Source: Planctomicrobium piriforme (GTDB lineage: Bacteria; Planctomycetota; Planctomycetia; Planctomycetales; Planctomycetaceae). From it: a stretch of 64,000 bases of DNA. The position numbers were made by a program, and so were the translations under genes. The notes below the pieces were generated by a model, which was not told the DNA's origin, did not search any database, and worked only from the letters and a program-made list of their open reading frames with translations. The stretch is taken from assembly GCF_900113665.1 (NCBI RefSeq), contig NZ_FOQD01000017.1:89501-153500 (forward strand), in the 5' to 3' direction. This document shows positions 50,766 to 63,100 of the stretch, one piece after another (the first letter of the stretch is position 1; every line of letters starts with the position of its first letter).

Positions 50766-50905
50766 TGGCAAAAAAATCGACGAACGGGCGTCGTAACCGC
50801 TTTCTCTACTGGGAGATAAGCAACTTTTTTGGAACTGTCGTTTCAGGTTGACAAAGGCGAAAGACGATTCGAAAATATCGTCTATTATCATTTTGGATAA
50901 ACACA

Positions 50906-52489
50906 GTGCGAAACGTTGTCATTGGCATCCTGGGCACGAGTCTCGACTCAGGGAAGTTTCAGGACCGCTGGCAGAAGTGGCGACCGAGCGTTGGTATCTG
51001 CCAGCATGAAGAACTGCTTGTTGACCGTTTTGAACTGTTGCACGAGCCGCGCGATCAAGCTCTGGCCGAACTCGTGGCAAGCGACATCGCGAACGTCTCG
51101 CCGGAAACCACGGTCAACCGGCATGCCCTGAAGCTGGTCGATGCCTGGGACTTCGATGACGTCTTCGCCAGGCTGCTGGAGTTCGCGCGGGGTTGCCAAT
51201 TTCAGCCAGAGGAAGAGAACTATCTGATTCACATCACCACTGGCACGCATGTGGAACAGATCTGCCTGTTCCTGCTGGCGGAATCACGACACATCCCCGG
51301 CCAGCTGCTGCAGACGTCGCCGCCTCCGCGAAATCAAATTGGCGCCGGCCGTTATCGCATCATCGATCTCGATCTGTCGAAGTACGATGCCCTGGCAACA
51401 CGCTTTGCTCAGCAACAGCAAGAGGCGAGATCGTTCCTCAAGTCAGGCATTGAGACCCGTAACGGCCGCTTCAATGCTCTGATCGAGCAGATCGAGACGG
51501 TGGCGATTGCCAGCACTGCACCGTTGTTGATCACCGGTCCTACGGGAGCAGGGAAGTCACAGTTGGCGAGAAAAATCTACCAACTCAAGCGGCAGCGCCA
51601 GCAATTGCGGGGAGAAATGGTCGAGCTGAATTGCGCGACGCTGCGCGGCGATCAGGCCATGTCTGCCCTCTTCGGACATATCAAAGGAGCATTCACCGGC
51701 GCCACCGGTCCCCGACCAGGCCTGCTGAAGTCGGCCCATCAAGGACTGCTTTTTCTCGATGAAATCGGCGAACTCGGCCTGGACGAGCAGGCGATGTTGC
51801 TGCGAGCGATCGAAGAGAAACGCTTTCTACCGGTCGGTTCAGACAAAGAGGTCGAGAGTGATTTCCAGCTCATCGCCGGCACCAATCGGGATCTCAAAGA
51901 CTGCGTCAAACAGCGCACGTTTCGGGAGGATCTCCTCGCGCGCATTAACCTGTGGACGTTCTGCCTGCCGGGACTGAAAGATCGCCGGGAAGATATCGAA
52001 CCAAATCTGGATTTCGAACTGGACCGGTTTGCACGCGTTGCCGGCCGCAAAGTGACCATGAATAAAGAGGCCCGGCAGGGATTTCTCGCTTTCGCCGAAT
52101 CGCGAGAAGCCACATGGGACGCAAATTTTCGCGATCTGAATGCGAGCATCACTCGAATGGCGACGCTGGCTGCCAGCGGACGGATCACTGTCGCCGATGT
52201 GGAGACCGAGATCGGTCGACTGCAAACGGATTGGGGCGTCGCCACCTGCGACGATCAGCAACAGACGCTCTTATCCGTGCTTGACTCCCGCCGGCTGCGG
52301 GAGATTGACCTCTTTGATCAGGCACAGCTCGCGGCGGTTATCGAGGTTTGCAGACAGAGCCGGTCTCTCTCGGACGCTGGACGACAACTGTTCGCCGTTT
52401 CACGTCTGGAAAAAAGGCAGGCGAATGACGCCGATCGACTCAGAAAGTATCTCGCTCGTTTCGGACTGACCTGGGGCGACTTGTCGTAA
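50906..52489 (+). CDS. rtcR: Sigma-54-dependent activator RtcR
   Basis: 527 residues, GTG start. Residues 1 to about 180 are the RtcR sensory domain, CARF-like (VVIGILGTSLDSGKFQDRW, YLIHITTGTHVEQICLFLL). The AAA+ domain has Walker A GPTGAGKS (about 211-218), the sigma-54 contact loop GAFTGATG (about 261), Walker B LLFLDEIGELG, and the arginine-finger region REDLLARINLW. The C-terminus has a helix-turn-helix (about 470-520). In other bacteria RtcR responds to damaged tRNA or cyclic-phosphate ends and activates rtcBA. Its divergent position to rsr fits control of this operon. Confidence 0.93.
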   Translation: MRNVVIGILGTSLDSGKFQDRWQKWRPSVGICQHEELLVDRFELLHEPRDQALAELVASDIANVSPETTVNRHALKLVDAWDFDDVFARLLEFARGCQFQPEEENYLIHITTGTHVEQICLFLLAESRHIPGQLLQTSPPPRNQIGAGRYRIIDLDLSKYDALATRFAQQQQEARSFLKSGIETRNGRFNALIEQIETVAIASTAPLLITGPTGAGKSQLARKIYQLKRQRQQLRGEMVELNCATLRGDQAMSALFGHIKGAFTGATGPRPGLLKSAHQGLLFLDEIGELGLDEQAMLLRAIEEKRFLPVGSDKEVESDFQLIAGTNRDLKDCVKQRTFREDLLARINLWTFCLPGLKDRREDIEPNLDFELDRFARVAGRKVTMNKEARQGFLAFAESREATWDANFRDLNASITRMATLAASGRITVADVETEIGRLQTDWGVATCDDQQQTLLSVLDSRRLREIDLFDQAQLAAVIEVCRQSRSLSDAGRQLFAVSRLEKRQANDADRLRKYLARFGLTWGDLS

Positions 52490-52910
52490 TATCACGGCGA
52501 AGAATCGTGATTGGTTCAAAGTCGCGAGACTGGCTTCAGCCGAATCGATCGAGGTCGATTTTACCGAGGTTCGGCTCGGTCAAACGAAGTCCAATCGGCG
52601 TGTCGACCGGAGCACCTTCCAGATTTGGCAGATTTTGTCCGATCGGTTGCACGACGCAAGCAGATCAATCTGAGGATCTGCCCATGTGAAATCTTGCAAC
52701 CCCACATTTGGGCTGTGCGAGCGCAACTACAATCAAGATGCTCGGCGATTTCTGGAGGGGGACGCCAAGACTGGGCGCATTGGTGAGCGGGGACGTCAAC
52801 TCGCGATTCTGCGAGAAGGCGTTTATGCCGTCCATCCAGCATCGATTGTGGGGGTTACCGAAAGCAGCATCTATGCGCTGACTAAACCGGCTTGCCATGA
52901 GCGTTCCGAG
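52490..52910. other. Gene-free stretch after rtcR
   Basis: About 420 bp between rtcR and a minus-strand remnant. Several short frames exist, but none has a ribosome site and protein-like composition together. A C-rich/G-rich imperfect palindrome is not evident. I see nothing to annotate. Confidence 0.4.
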
Positions 52911-53190
52911 CTAACTTGAAGGCTCAATTTGCGGCATCGCTGGCTGACCATTGCGAAGCTCGATCGATTCCTGGGCCAGATTAAGCGAGGCAATCACTTT
53001 CTGAAACTCCCCCAAGTTCTCGGGATGATTCTGCGACAAAAAACCGCATGACTCGGGCGTTGTCGAAGAGCAGGGCCAATTCCTCGGTCGTCAGCGTTAA
53101 TGCCTCTTCCCTGAGGGAGATCGTTGCGGCTTGTGCTTCCGCCAAGCTCTTGAGCATCTGGCGTATTCGTTTCTGCTTTCACGGTTCATG
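52911..53190 (-). pseudogene. Small gene broken by a one-base indel
   Basis: From ATG 53157 the frame reads MLKSLAEAQAATISLREEA...LLFDNARVMRF and is then lost at a run of six A (53038-53043, T on the coding strand). Removing one base restores LSQNHPENLGEFQKVIASLN...PAMPQIEPSS and a stop at 52911, in all about 82 residues of good protein-like sequence. Either a real frameshift or an assembly error. Family not recognised. More remnants (GRQTLDEYSTLIQIYELLP, ending near 53186) lie upstream and may belong to a partner gene. Confidence 0.5.
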
Positions 53191-53401
53191 GCAGCAACTC
53201 ATAGATCTGGATTAGTGTGGAATACTCATCCAAAGTCTGCCGTCCCATTTGCACCTGCGCCGTAGGTGCGAAGAGCTCCCAGTGCGGCGACTGTTGAGAT
53301 TTTCCGCCCTGAACTCGCTTTTTGGGGGCCTGGAGCGGCCATGGACAGTGGTAAATAAGAACTGAGCTATTCCGACCTTGCCGCTGAAGCCGGTCACCCA
53401 A

Positions 53402-54128
53402 ATATGATTGTCATCTCGGCAGCACCCGAGGAAAATTCAGACGGCGCCGGACTCTTGAAGGCAAAAAGGCTTTGTGATTTGCTGACTGATGCCTCACTGC
53501 GCGGTGGTTAGCGGCGAGATCTCCATTACGATGCTGCTGCGACTCCGATGTGGCCCAGGCGGAAAACATTCGTCCGTCGAGACTTAGAAAATGTATCAAT
53601 CTGCGCTTGCGATTCGCTTAGCGGCGTGTATAGATTTGCATCACTTGAGTGCTGCGCCCTTGCTTGCCAACGCAAGGCGTTTTTGGGGCCTTGCATAACT
53701 TGCTCGGTAAGAGAATTGCGTACAGGTGTACGCGAAAAGGAATCTGGTTGGCTCTGCTGAGGGAACAGGAAAAACTCGGCAAGATCGACCGGAATGAAGC
53801 GACGGCGAACACCTGGTTTGTTAGGACGAAATAAGGAGGGCCAAGTCGGCAAAACCAAGTGGGGCAAAGGCTGCAAATGAGACAGACGGCGGGCCATTCT
53901 TTTCAGACCGGGATCTTCTAAGCACTATTCATTGTGCCGCTCGTCTGTAATTGTTTTCTCTCGATTTATCCATTTTCACATATCGATTTTCCTTTCAGGC
54001 GCAGTTGGCTTGCGCTGGCGGGCTTTCGTGCATCCATTTCTATGTTGAGTTCGCGTGGCTGAGTCGCAGCTTCGTGTTCGTTGCGGCCTTGCTGTGTGAG
54101 CTATTCGGCTTCTCGCAAGGATCGTGCG
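53402..54128. other. Gene-poor region before the second giant gene
   Basis: About 730 bp of short overlapping frames on both strands without ribosome sites or family features. It must include the promoter of the giant gene; the A/T-rich stretch 53940-53995 is the likeliest place. Directly before the start is AAGGA at 54118-54122. Confidence 0.4.
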
Positions 54129-57100
54129 ATGTTGCTTACTCCCTGGCTGCGGTTGTTTCGACATCGGCTGGCATTACGCAGGTTTTCCGGCCGGCGACGA
54201 ACTGTGAAGCGTCGCAAACTGTCGACTCTGTCGGTATCTGAGACGGTCGAACCCCGTACTCTCCCGGGGATTGCTCTCCCGATTTCCCTCTATGAACTCG
54301 CAAATATTGCGAAGATCGAGGTCGACGGTGATCATCACGCCGACCAACAGCTGCAACTTTCGCAAATCGGCGATACTCATCAGCAGCGATCGGCATCGAC
54401 TTCGATGCCAGGGATGTTCATCTCCTCGACTGCGGAGATGAACGATCCTGGGCTGATGCAGGCGATCTTCGACATGCATCGATCTGGAAAAACGAGCCAG
54501 AGAGGTTCTTCAAATCTTGGCGGCAGTAGATCAACAAGCCCTGCTAGCAATGATATGGAATTCCGCCGATCAGCGGAGGAGGATCTGAGCCCAGCTCCGC
54601 TGAATACTTCAGGCGGTGCTGGCGGTGCGATCAATCTTCCCTCGCTTGACAATCAAACCAGAAGCGGCGGCGGTGGCGGAACGAATAGTCCAGCATCGTT
54701 CGGGTTGGGGTCGCCGCCGGGTGGGACTGAATCAGCGCCAATTGCGAACGGGCATTCGACGAATCGCGGAAGAGGCGGCGGCGGGAGTGGATCTGGCGCT
54801 CCTGCAGGGAATTCCTCTGGCCAGGGTGATTCTGGGACGGCCAGCGGGGGCAGCCAGCAGAACGGGGCAGCAAGCCCCTCACCTGGGACTGGTGCGAATA
54901 CCGCTACCGGCGAGACGTCGAACGGTACATCAAATACGGGCGATGAAGGCTCAACAGGCCAAGCAGAAGCCAGCGTCACGCTTCAACAGGCATTGAGACT
55001 GAGCACCGGAACGGCAGGCCAGATTTACGTCACCGGACAGGTCACGGATCCACAAGCATCCGTTTCAGGCCATATTGCCATTGAGTTTTTCACTGCAGGC
55101 AGCGAGCCGCAATCGCTCGGGACTGTTGCTGTCAGCAAGACAACATCGATCGGAGCGACAAGCTTCAGCGCGGTCGTCAACGTCGATTCCAGCATCACCG
55201 AAGTCTTCGCACAAATTCATCAAAGCTCGACGCTCCACGTCAATTCCAGTTCTGTCACAGTTAACGAATCGACGGACGCGGATCACGACGGCGTTTCATC
55301 GGCCGTCGAAATGCTCGGACCACATGGCGGCGATGCAAACCAGGATGGCACTCTGGATTCGCTCCAGTCGAGCATCACGACATTGCCAGCGGCCGCGAAT
55401 GGCCAGTTCATCACGATTGACGCCAACGGCCATCCGCTCCTGGGAGTGCGGACCGATGCCGTCCCTGATTCCGAGATCTCACATGCTCGACTGCCGTTTG
55501 GCCTGATCTCCTTCGAAGTCGACCAAGTCGCTCCGGGCAGCGTCGCGCAGGTGAAGTTGACCTTTCCTGAAGGGAATCGTCCCGACGCTTACTACAAACA
55601 GGATGCCGATGGCAACATGAGCCAGTTTGCCTTCGATGGCGAAACTGGCGCGGTTTTCAACAGCAACTCTGTCACGCTCTACCTTCAGGATGGAGGACGC
55701 GGCGATGCGGATGGCATCGTGAATGGCATTATTCAGGATCCGGGCGGTCCAGCCATCACGGCTGGGATGATCCTGATCGGCGCTTTGAATGAAGATCCCT
55801 TCGTCGGCTGGAGCATCCACGAAGACGGCGGACACGACGGGCTGGCGGGAACGGTCACCTATGCCGATAACTCGCTGGTGATGACCGAAGGAAACTCGCT
55901 GCAACTGTCGCTGGAACGAGCGGTCACGATCCCACTGAATCCCTCATTCCTCGAGCTGGATTATTGGGGAGAATTTGACGGGACCGATACTGATTCGATC
56001 AATGACGCTTTTGAAGTCGCCTTCGTCGCCGCCGACGGCACGACCCTCGTTCCAAGCTATGCCGCCCAACGAGACTCTTTCTTCAACGTGACAGAAGGTG
56101 AGTCTCCAGCCCTGGGAGCTAAAACCGAAGTCTTTTCAGACGACGAGGAGGGCCTCCTACGCGGAACAGTCCAGTTGGACATCTCCCAGCTCGCTCCGGG
56201 GACAAGCGGCCGCATCGTTCTGAGACTGGTAAACAACGATGGAGATACGGGGACGAACTTCCACCTTGTCCTCTACGGCGTGCCTCAGGCGACTGATGAT
56301 GAATATTCCGTCGACGAAGATTCATCCCTGACCATCACCGCCGCAGAAGGGGTGCTATCGAACGATACGGACATTGACTCGCCTGTATTGACGGCAAACC
56401 TGCTCGATGAGCCCCAGCACGGAGCCGTCACGCTCGATGCCGATGGCTCATTCGTCTATACGCCGGATGTGAACTTCACGGGCGATGATCAGTTCACCTA
56501 TTACACGAGTGATGAACGATCCGCATCGACCGTAGCAACCGTTTTGATTCACGTCAGTCCGGTCAACGACGCGCCTGGTGTTCGGGACGACGATTATGAG
56601 CTGGCGGAAGATACTCCTCTGACCGTCTCTGCCGGTACAGGGGTCTTGCAGAACGATATCGACATCGACTCTTCTTCTATTGCTGCCATTCTGGAAAGCG
56701 AACCGCAACACGGTCAGGTCACACTGAATTCGGACGGATCATTCGTCTACACGCCGGATGCCGACTTTAACGGGACAGACAGCTTCACATACCGGGCCAG
56801 TGACGGCAGTCTGGATTCTCTTCCAGCAACCGTCACCCTGGTCGTCACTCCGGTGAATGATGCGCCCGTGGCGGGGGATGACGAATATGCGACCAACAAG
56901 AATACGACGCTGACGATTCCCGCAACTGGCGTGCTCGGAAACGATCTCGACGTCGATGAAGATGAACTGACGGCAGCTCCCGAGGCGGGAGCCCAGCACG
57001 GGACCGTGACGCTGAATCCGGATGGCTCTTTTACATATGAGCCTCGTCCGGGATTCGTCGGAACCGACTCATTCAGCTACAGCGTTACCGATGGCGATTT

Positions 57101-60100
57101 GTTTTCTGAGACCGCCACGGTGGTGATCACCGTGAACGCCGTGAATGAAGCCCCGGTCGCCTACGATGACGACTATGCCATCAATGAAGATTCCGTCCTG
57201 GAAATCGATCCTCCTGGCTTGCTTGTGAACGACGTCGATCCCAATGGCGACGAACTGACCGCCGTCGTGCAGTCGAATCCGAGCCACGGAACTCTGACAT
57301 TGAACAGCGACGGTTCTTTGACCTATACGCCCGATCCCAACTATTACGGGGAAGACTCATTTACCTACCTGGTCAGTGACGGCGAGTTGGAATCCGCGCC
57401 GGCGACCGTTTCCATCACGGTCAATGCCGTCAATGACGCTCCGGCGGGAACGGATGACGAGTTCACAATCGGCGAAGACACGTTGTTGGAAGTTGATTCG
57501 CCCGGCCTGCTGGCGAACGATTCTGACATCGACAATGATTCGCTCGCGGCCTCATTGATCAATGGCCCAGACCATGGAACCCTGGAATTCCATGAGGACG
57601 GATCGTTTACCTACCTGCCCGATCCAGATTTCAATGGGACGGACTCGTTTACCTATCAGGCAAGCGATGGGCTGCAGTTGTCCGCCCCTGTGACAGTCAC
57701 ATTGAACGTGACAGCAGCCAACGATGCTCCGGTTGCAGAGGACAACTCCTATTCCGTCGATGAAGACACGGAGTTGACGGTGCCCGCCGCCGGTCTGTTG
57801 GAAAACGATTCCGACATCGATGAGGATGAACTCTCCGCCAGCCTGGTTGATTCTCCAGAACATGGAATCGTCACCGTGGCTGCGGACGGATCGTTTGTGT
57901 ACACGCCCGATGCCGATTTCAATGGGATCGACGCCTTCACATACCGAGTCAGCGATGGCTCGCAGGCATCGAATATCGCGACAGTGACCATTGTCGTGAA
58001 CCCCTCGAATGATGCTCCAGCAGCGGCGGATGATACATACGACGCCGACGAAGACACTCCGCTTGAAATCGACGCTGCGGGGGTGCTCGGGAACGACAGC
58101 GATATCGACGAAGATTCACTCTCTGCCGTCGTGATCTCCGGCCCCAGCCATGGCACGCTGGCGCTGAATTCCGATGGATCATTCACTTACATTCCCAACG
58201 CGGATTTTCATGGGATCGATACGTTTACCTATCTGGCCAGCGACGGCTCCCTGAGTTCCGACGCGGCCACTGTGACGATCAATGTCAGCTCGGTCAACGA
58301 CGCCCCAACAGCGGCGGCAGATGCCTATGAGACAAACGAGGATACCGCGTTGACGGTCACGATCGACGGCTTGCTGGATAATGACAGTGATGAGGAAAAC
58401 GATGATCTCACGGCCAGCGTGGTGTCAGAGCCGAGCCACGGCACATTGACCCTTAATGAGGATGGGTCGTTCAACTACGTCCCGGATGCCAACTACAGCG
58501 GCACTGATTCCTTCACCTACCAGGCAAATGATGGGACGCTGAATTCCAATACTGCGACTGTGACGATCACCGTGAATCCGGTGAACGACGGCCCGGTCGC
58601 GGTCGATAACACATATTTCGTCAATGAGGACACAACACTGACGGTTTCCGAGATCGGAGTCCTGGAGAACGACAGCGATCTCGATGAGGATTCCCTGACG
58701 GCAAGCATCGTCACCGGGCCGAGCCACGGAATCCTGACGCTGAATCCTGACGGAACCTTCAGCTATCTCCCGAACGCCAACTACCACGGCACGGATTCGT
58801 TTACCTACCAGGCCAGCGACGGAAATCTGAACTCGAATACTGCCACGGTCACAATCACTGTCAATTCGGTGAACGATGCGCCGGTTGCCGTCAAGAATAC
58901 GTACTCCACGAATGAAGACACGACTCTGACCGTGACCGGAACGGGTATTCTGGGAAATGACAGCGATGTCGATGACGATGCACTGACGGCACATGCTGTG
59001 GCAGGTCCCAGCCATGGCACGCTGACGCTCAATGTGGATGGATCGTTCACCTACATCCCCGAGGCCAATTACAATGGCACGGACTCATTCACCTATCGAG
59101 CCAATGATGGGACCGCGAATTCGAATACGACGACGGTGACAATCACGGTCAATCCCGTGAATGACGATCCTGTGGCCACAGATGACAACATTGAAGCTGA
59201 CGAAGACACGCCGCTGACTGTTGCAGCCCCAGGCATTCTGGGGAATGACGGCGATGCCGACAGTGACCCGCTGACGGCAAGCCTCGTGTCAGGGCCGAGC
59301 CATGGAACACTCACTCTGAATCCGAACGGGTCGCTCAGCTATCTCCCTAACGCCAACTACAACGGGACAGATTCGTTCACCTACCGCATCAGCGACGGCA
59401 ACTCCAATTCAAATACCGCGACAGTCACGATCACTGTCAACGCCATCGACGACGCCCCTGTCGCAGCGGACGACATCTACGAAGCGAATGAAGGCACGCC
59501 CCTCACGGTTGTTTTGCCTGGAGTCCTTGGGAATGACACTGACCTGGAGGAAGATGATCTGGCAGCCGTTCTCGTCAGCGACGTCTCTAACGGAACATTG
59601 ACACTGAATTCGAACGGATCGTTCACTTACGTGCCCGATACGAATTTCAGCGGTGTTGACACGTTTACATATCGTGCCAATGATGGCGATCTGAACTCAG
59701 AGCTGGCAACCGTCACGATCAACGTCATTGACCTGAATGGGCCGCCCGACGCTGTCGATGACAGCTACATCGTCAATGAAGATGAGACATTGACGGAGGA
59801 TTCTTCGGGAGTTCTGGAGAACGACTCTGATCCTGATTCGGATCCGCTCACCGCGGTTCTCGTCAGCGGGCCAGCGCATGGAACGTTGACCCTGAATTCC
59901 GAGGGCACATTCGAATATACGCCGAACGCAAATTTCTTTGGAACGGATTTCTTCACCTATCGGGCGAGCGACGCCAGTCTGGTGTCTGGGATCTGCACCG
60001 TGGCGATCACTGTCGATCCGGTGAATGACGCACCGACGGCAGCGAACGATTCGTATACCGTGAACGAAGACGTGACGTTCAACACGCCTTCCATTTCCAG

Positions 60101-63100
60101 AGTGCTGGCCAACGACAGCGACGTGGATGGAAACTCACTGACGGCGGCTTTGGTCAGCGGCCCCAGCCACGGGAACCTCACGCTGAATTCGAACGGAACG
60201 TTCACATACGTTCCAGATGCCAACTACAACGGCTCCGACTCCTTCACCTACCAGGCGAGCGATGGGTCGCTGGCATCGAATGCGGCAACGGTGACCATCA
60301 CGGTGAACCCGGTGAATGACGCGCCAACTGCCGCGGCCGACACATATACGGTTAACGAAGACGATGTTCTCTCGGATACCGTTCCGGGAGTCTTGGAGAA
60401 CGACACCGACGTGGATGGCGACAGCCTGACGGCGGTCATCGCATCCCAGCCCTCGCATGGAGCCGTCACGCTCGAGTCAGACGGCTCATTCACATATGCG
60501 CCAAATGCAAATTATACCGGTACAGATTCATTCACCTATCAGGCCAGCGACGGCGTTCTCCTCTCCCTACCGAAGACAGTCACCATCACCATCAACCAGG
60601 TCAACGATGCACCGACTGCGAATGCCGACAGCTACGATGCCACGGAAGACGCCACGCTCAATGTGTCATTGACGAGCAAAGGAGTCCTGTCGAACGATCG
60701 CGACATTGACAGCAGTACGATCACGGCCTCACTAATCAGCGGTCCCAGCCATGGAACTGTGACGCTGAATCTGGACGGGACATTCACCTATGCCCCCGAG
60801 GCCAATTACAACGGCACGGATTCGTTCACATACCGGGCCAGCGACGGCTTGCTGGCGTCGAACACAGCAACAGTTACCATCAAGGTCCGCGCTGTGAATG
60901 ACGCTCCTGTTGCGACCAACGACACCTATTCAGTCAATAAAAATGGAACGCTGACGGTCTCAATGCCAGGCGTGCTGATCAATGACAGCGATGTGGATGA
61001 AGATCTCCTCAGCGCCAGCTTGATCTCGCAGGTGAAGAACGGGGCATTGACTTTCAATTCGAACGGTTCCTTCACTTACTCTCCGAAATCAAACTACGTC
61101 GGGACCGACTCGTTTACCTATAAGACGAGCGATGGGACAAGCACATCGGGAATTACGACGGTAACGATCATCGTGGCGTCGCCAAACCGTGCACCTGTCG
61201 CCAACAACGAAAGTTACTGCATCAGCGAAGACAAGCCATTGTCCGTGACCGGCTCCGGTGTGCTGGCGAACGACAATGACCCGGATGGGAATGCACTGTC
61301 GGCCGTCCTGGTCAGCGGTCCGGCGCATGGCACGCTGACCCTCAACTCCAATGGATCGTTCTCATATACTCCCTCGGCGAACTACAACGGCACCGACTCT
61401 TTCACCTACCGTGCCAGCGACGGCACATTGACTTCCAATCTGGCAACGGTGTCGATCTCGATCGCAGCAGTCAATGACGCGCCCGTCGCGGTGAACGACA
61501 CATACTCCGCCAATGAAGACACGACGCTGACGGTGCCTGTGTCTGGCGTCCTGGGCAACGACAGCGATGCAGACGGCGAAGCGTTGACGGTTTCGCTCGT
61601 GAGCGGAAAAGGGACGCAAAATGGAACGCTCACTCTCAAATCGAATGGGTCTTTCACATATGTTCCTCGCGCGAACTTCAGCGGCACGGACTCGTTCACC
61701 TATCAGCTCAAGGACTCCAGCAGTGCATTGGTCACGGCGACGGTGACGATTACGGTCAATGCCGTTAATGACGCGCCCACTGCGGGCAATGATTCATTTT
61801 GCATGAATGAGGATTCATCGCTCACGATACTCCCTTCGGACATTCTGGGTAACGACAAGGACATCGACAGCAGTACCCTGACGGCAGTCGTTCTGACGCA
61901 ACCATCCCACGGGACGCTCACGCCGAACGCCAACGGTTCATTCACCTACGTTCCGAACGCAAATTTCTTTGGCTCGGACTCATTCACCTATCAGGCCAGC
62001 GATGGAACGCTCCGATCGAACACTGCGACAGTGTCGATTTCCGTGAATGCCGTGAACGACGCTCCCATCGCTGCCGGCGATGCCTATTCGTTGAATGAAG
62101 ACGGCAATCTCGTCATCGCGGCGATTTCCGGGGTGTTGACGAATGATTCCGATCCCGATGGCAATTCATTTACGGCAAAAATCTATTCTCAGCCCGCCAA
62201 TGGCACGGTGACTCTGAATTCCAACGGCTCTTTCACCTACATACCGGCCGCAAACTTTTTCGGTACCGACACATTCGTCTACAGAGCGTATGACGGCTCG
62301 ACATATTCCAATAAAAGCACCGTCACGATCATGGTCAATCCCGTCAACGATGCTCCCACGGCGGGAGATGATTGTTGTAACGTGAACGAGGACACCCCCT
62401 TGCCGATCACTCCGGCAAGCCTGCTCAGCAATGACCGCGACATCGACAACACCAATCTTTCTGTCGTGGTAGCAGTCGCTCCGTTGCATGGAACGCTGAC
62501 CCTCAATTCCAACGGCTCGTATACCTACCTTCCGAACGCGAATTTCACGGGGACCGACACGTTCAAATATAAAGTGAGCGACGGAACTCTGACGTCAAAC
62601 ACCGCAACCGTGACGATCAGCGTCAAGCCCGTCAATGATGCTCCGGTCGCGGTGCTGGACACCTATACCGTCAATGAAGATGCGACGCTGAGTGTGGTTT
62701 CACCAGGGGTACGTGCTAACGACATCGACATCGATGGGGACTCGTTGACGGTGGCAATCGTGGCCCAGCCGGCCCATGGAACAGTCACTCTGAACTCCAA
62801 CGGATCTTTCACCTATGTTCCGAGTGCGAACTATTTCGGAGCGGACTCATTCACCTACAAGGTCAGCGACGGAAAAGCGTGGTCCAATCCAGGGACGGTC
62901 GCCATTACCGTCAATTCCGTGAATGATGCCCCGACGGCAAATTCCGACAGCTATTCCATCAACCAGGGCGGCACGCTGACCGTTGCGGCGCCCGGACTCT
63001 TGTCAAATGACGCAGACATCGATTCTGCCTCGCTCACTGTGCAGATTGTTCAATCTCCCGCTCATGGCACATTGACGCCCAGCAGCAATGGGTCATTCCG

